From assembly GCA_905201285.1 (NCBI GenBank), contig CAJKNM010000075.1:1-7712 (forward strand): 7,712 nt of DNA. Direction: 5' to 3'. This DNA is from an uncultured Eubacteriales bacterium (lineage in GTDB: Bacteria > Bacillota > Clostridia > Monoglobales > Monoglobaceae). Position numbers and translations under genes: made by a program. The notes beneath the pieces are model-generated. The model saw only the letters and a program-made list of their open reading frames with translations. It was not told where the DNA came from and searched no databases. Position 1 is the stretch's first letter. Every line of letters begins with the position of its first letter. This document shows positions 6,091 to 7,712 of the stretch, one piece after another.

Positions 6091-6167
6091 GATTGCTTTA
6101 GAGTGAGCTCCAGATTACAGATTTGCTACAAAACAAAGGCATTTTTGATACAAAATCGGGATGGGAG

Positions 6168-6196
6168 TTGCATTTTTCTTTGAAATATGTTAAAAT
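6168..6196 (+). promoter_or_regulatory. Sigma-A promoter of the SLH-M15 gene
   Basis: TTGCAT (6168-6173), 17-bp spacer, TAAAAT (6191-6196) with TG at 6188-6189 giving an extended -10. Expected start is near 6203, leaving a leader of about 36 nt. The rest of the 148-bp gap after bioY holds no convincing terminator. Confidence 0.75.
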
Positions 6197-6238
6197 GAAA
6201 TCGATTATTTTAAATTTTTAACTATAGAGGTGACTAAG

Positions 6239-7627
6239 ATGAGAAAATATGCAAAGAGGCTTATCAGTCTCGCGGCCGCCTTCGCGATGCTTATTCCGCA
6301 GTTATCTGCCTTGGCATTTGAACCTAATTCATGGGCGGCGGACGCCGTTAAAAGCGCAACAAATCTCAGTATTATATCAGAAGAATATTCGACAAAGTCG
6401 TTCAGCCTGCCGATTTCAAGGGCGGACTTTGTAAACGTGGCAATTAATCTTTATGCTACGCTTACCGCGGAGAATGTTTCAACGAACCCCAAAAATCCGT
6501 TTAACGATACGGATAACCCGTTTGCCAATATGGCGTTTTACACCGGATTGGTCAGCGGTGACGGAGAAGGGCATTTCTTCCCGCAGGGGACGCTTACCCG
6601 ACAGGAAATGTGCAAGATTATGACAAGCCTTCTCGACTCAGCAGGCGTTTTGAGCCCTTACTTCCCGTCTGAGAACGTCTTTTCGGATGTTACCGACGCT
6701 GATGATATTGACTATTGGGCGAAGAATCATGTTGCGTTTATGCTTGATAACCATCTTATGGCCGGCGACGGCGATACGGGAATGTTCAGACCCAAAGACC
6801 CTGTTACCCGAGAGGAGGCCGCAATAATCGCTTATCGTTGTTATATTCTATATGGTAAGAATTATGAGGGCCAGATTAAAACCACGATGCGTGACAATAA
6901 AGATTCAAGCGGCAAGACGATTTATACCCTGATAAAGACGATAATTCTTCCATCGGGGGCGACTGTGGCACTTCGTTATGCGAATAACCCCTCCGCCGCC
7001 GATGAGGACACAACGTGGAAAGGAAGCACAGAGACTGCACCAAGCGGAACACCGCTTCAGATTCCGGGTAAGGACGGAAAGTATCGCTTAAAGACATATA
7101 CCGAGACCCTTGCCTCGGGCGAGGCGGCTGAAAAAGAGGCACGTATCTTTCCGGACGGTGTTAAGTATACTTCAAAGGAAGAAGCCGAAGCACATATGAC
7201 TGAGGTTACCGTGAACGTATGGAAGCTGAATGATGCAAATGAGAAGTATGCGTCGACCCTTACGTTTAAGATTAATTCTGTTTTAAAGGATGACGTTATT
7301 GCGATATTTGACGAGATATTTAATTCCGATGACAAACCGCCGATAAAGAATGCGACCGCATATGCTTGGCGTAATTCAATGGCGAGCGGACTGTATTCCG
7401 ACCATAACTACGGAACGGTTATCGACCTTAACTATAACGAAAACTATACCGTATATGCAAGCGGAACAACAATAGGAACATTCTATGATCCGTCTAAGTC
7501 GGTATATTCATTCCCGTCTGACGGAACGGTTGTTCAGACATTCGCGAAGTACGGATGGCTTTGGGGCGGAAACGCATGGATTAACGGAACCGTTGATTAT
7601 ATGCACTTCACATATTTAGGTAAATAA
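6239..7627 (+). CDS. SLH-anchored M15-family D,D-carboxypeptidase or endopeptidase
   Basis: A 462-residue exported cell-wall enzyme. Residues 1-26 form a signal peptide (MRKYAKRL, hydrophobic core, LSALA cleavage site). Three SLH repeats follow at about 30-76, 86-135 and 148-204, with ISRAD, LTRQE and VTREE in the TRAE position. A linker of about 135 residues (205-340) is unassigned. The C-terminal part (about 342-460) is a VanY/M15_4-like zinc peptidase: SDHNYGTVID (387-396) gives the metal ligands His389 and Asp396, KYGWLWGGNAW (437-447) is the family's aromatic stretch, and DYMHF (453-457) gives the catalytic acid Asp453 and third ligand His456. All catalytic residues are present. It should cleave peptidoglycan stem peptides at D-Ala-D-Ala or L-Ala-D-Glu; the sequence does not say which. 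GAGGTG (6227-6232) favours ATG 6239 over the overlapping GTG 6230. Confidence 0.93.
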   Translation: MRKYAKRLISLAAAFAMLIPQLSALAFEPNSWAADAVKSATNLSIISEEYSTKSFSLPISRADFVNVAINLYATLTAENVSTNPKNPFNDTDNPFANMAFYTGLVSGDGEGHFFPQGTLTRQEMCKIMTSLLDSAGVLSPYFPSENVFSDVTDADDIDYWAKNHVAFMLDNHLMAGDGDTGMFRPKDPVTREEAAIIAYRCYILYGKNYEGQIKTTMRDNKDSSGKTIYTLIKTIILPSGATVALRYANNPSAADEDTTWKGSTETAPSGTPLQIPGKDGKYRLKTYTETLASGEAAEKEARIFPDGVKYTSKEEAEAHMTEVTVNVWKLNDANEKYASTLTFKINSVLKDDVIAIFDEIFNSDDKPPIKNATAYAWRNSMASGLYSDHNYGTVIDLNYNENYTVYASGTTIGTFYDPSKSVYSFPSDGTVVQTFAKYGWLWGGNAWINGTVDYMHFTYLGK

Positions 7628-7634
7628 TACGAAA

Positions 7635-7660
7635 AAACCCGCGGCACTCGCCGCGGGTTT
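7635..7660. terminator. GC-rich hairpin terminator at right end
   Basis: AAACCCGCGGC (7635-7645) and GCCGCGGGTTT (7650-7660) form a perfect 11-bp stem with an ACTC loop, 7 bp after the stop codon. On the plus strand only TTT ends the stem before GAGCG, but on the minus strand six T follow (complement of 7632-7637). It thus ends the peptidase transcript and looks better built for a minus-strand transcript entering from the right. Confidence 0.8.
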
Positions 7661-7668
7661 GAGCGTGT

Positions 7669-7686
7669 CGATAAACTCCGATAAAC
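7669..7686. repeat. Short tandem direct repeat CGATAAAC
   Basis: CGATAAAC occurs at 7669-7676 and 7679-7686, a 10-bp period, just after the hairpin and before the AT-rich repeat. One helical turn of spacing would suit a binding site, but two 8-mers alone are weak evidence. Confidence 0.3.
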
Positions 7687-7687
7687 G

Positions 7688-7709
7688 AAAAATTTCATTT
7701 TTATTAAAA
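7688..7709 (-). repeat. AT-rich intergenic repeat, copy B (inverted)
   Basis: Inverted counterpart of 1228-1249, matching at 21 of 22 positions and carrying the same self-complementary core (AAAAAT-TTC-ATTTTT read with its flank). It runs to the window edge, so its full extent cannot be seen. Confidence 0.45.
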
Positions 7710-7712
7710 CGC

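Noticed and set aside
6069..6091. Hairpin CTTACGC/GCGTAAG overlapping the bioY stop codon
   Set aside because: Only 7 bp with a 9-nt loop and no T run after it; most of it is coding sequence, so it is not called a terminator.

Overview
The window looks like chromosome from a low-to-mid GC anaerobic member of the Clostridia (Bacillota), probably a gut Oscillospirales- or Clostridiales-like bacterium. This rests on strong purine-rich ribosome binding sites, sigma-A-type promoters, S-layer homology (SLH) surface proteins, a flavodoxin very like those of Megasphaera and Clostridium, a DUF3793 gene and an ECF-type biotin transporter subunit. No mobile-element gene, tRNA, rRNA or CRISPR array was seen.

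Layout from left to right. (1) The 3' part of a gene for a secreted protein with a DUF4430 domain and three SLH repeats, ending at 1106. (2) An intergenic stretch (1107-1390) with a GC-rich hairpin, an AT-rich repeat element, a near-consensus promoter and two copies of the palindrome AGTTAG-N6-CTAACT, 62 bp apart. (3) A two-gene unit, DUF3793 protein (1391-1942) and flavodoxin (2004-2435), closed by a long hairpin terminator that can serve both strands. (4) A convergent minus-strand gene (2494 to about 5334) for a 946-residue exported multidomain beta-rich protein, apparently with a rare AUU start. (5) A divergent intergenic region with promoters on both strands, then bioY (5542-6090). (6) A second SLH protein (6239-7627) ending in an M15-type zinc D,D-carboxypeptidase or endopeptidase domain, followed by a GC-rich hairpin and a second, inverted copy of the AT-rich repeat at the window edge.

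Two themes stand out. Three genes encode exported proteins: two carry SLH repeats for binding secondary cell-wall polymer, one of them with a peptidoglycan-hydrolase-like domain, and the third has a membrane segment or signal peptide followed by carbohydrate-binding-like folds. The other theme is redox and metal: the DUF3793-flavodoxin pair sits behind tandem palindromes whose half-sites resemble DtxR/IdeR-type iron boxes. That fits, but does not prove, flavodoxin replacing ferredoxin when iron is scarce. The cysteine-rich DUF3793 protein and its duplicated operator or leader structure are the best candidates here for undescribed biology.
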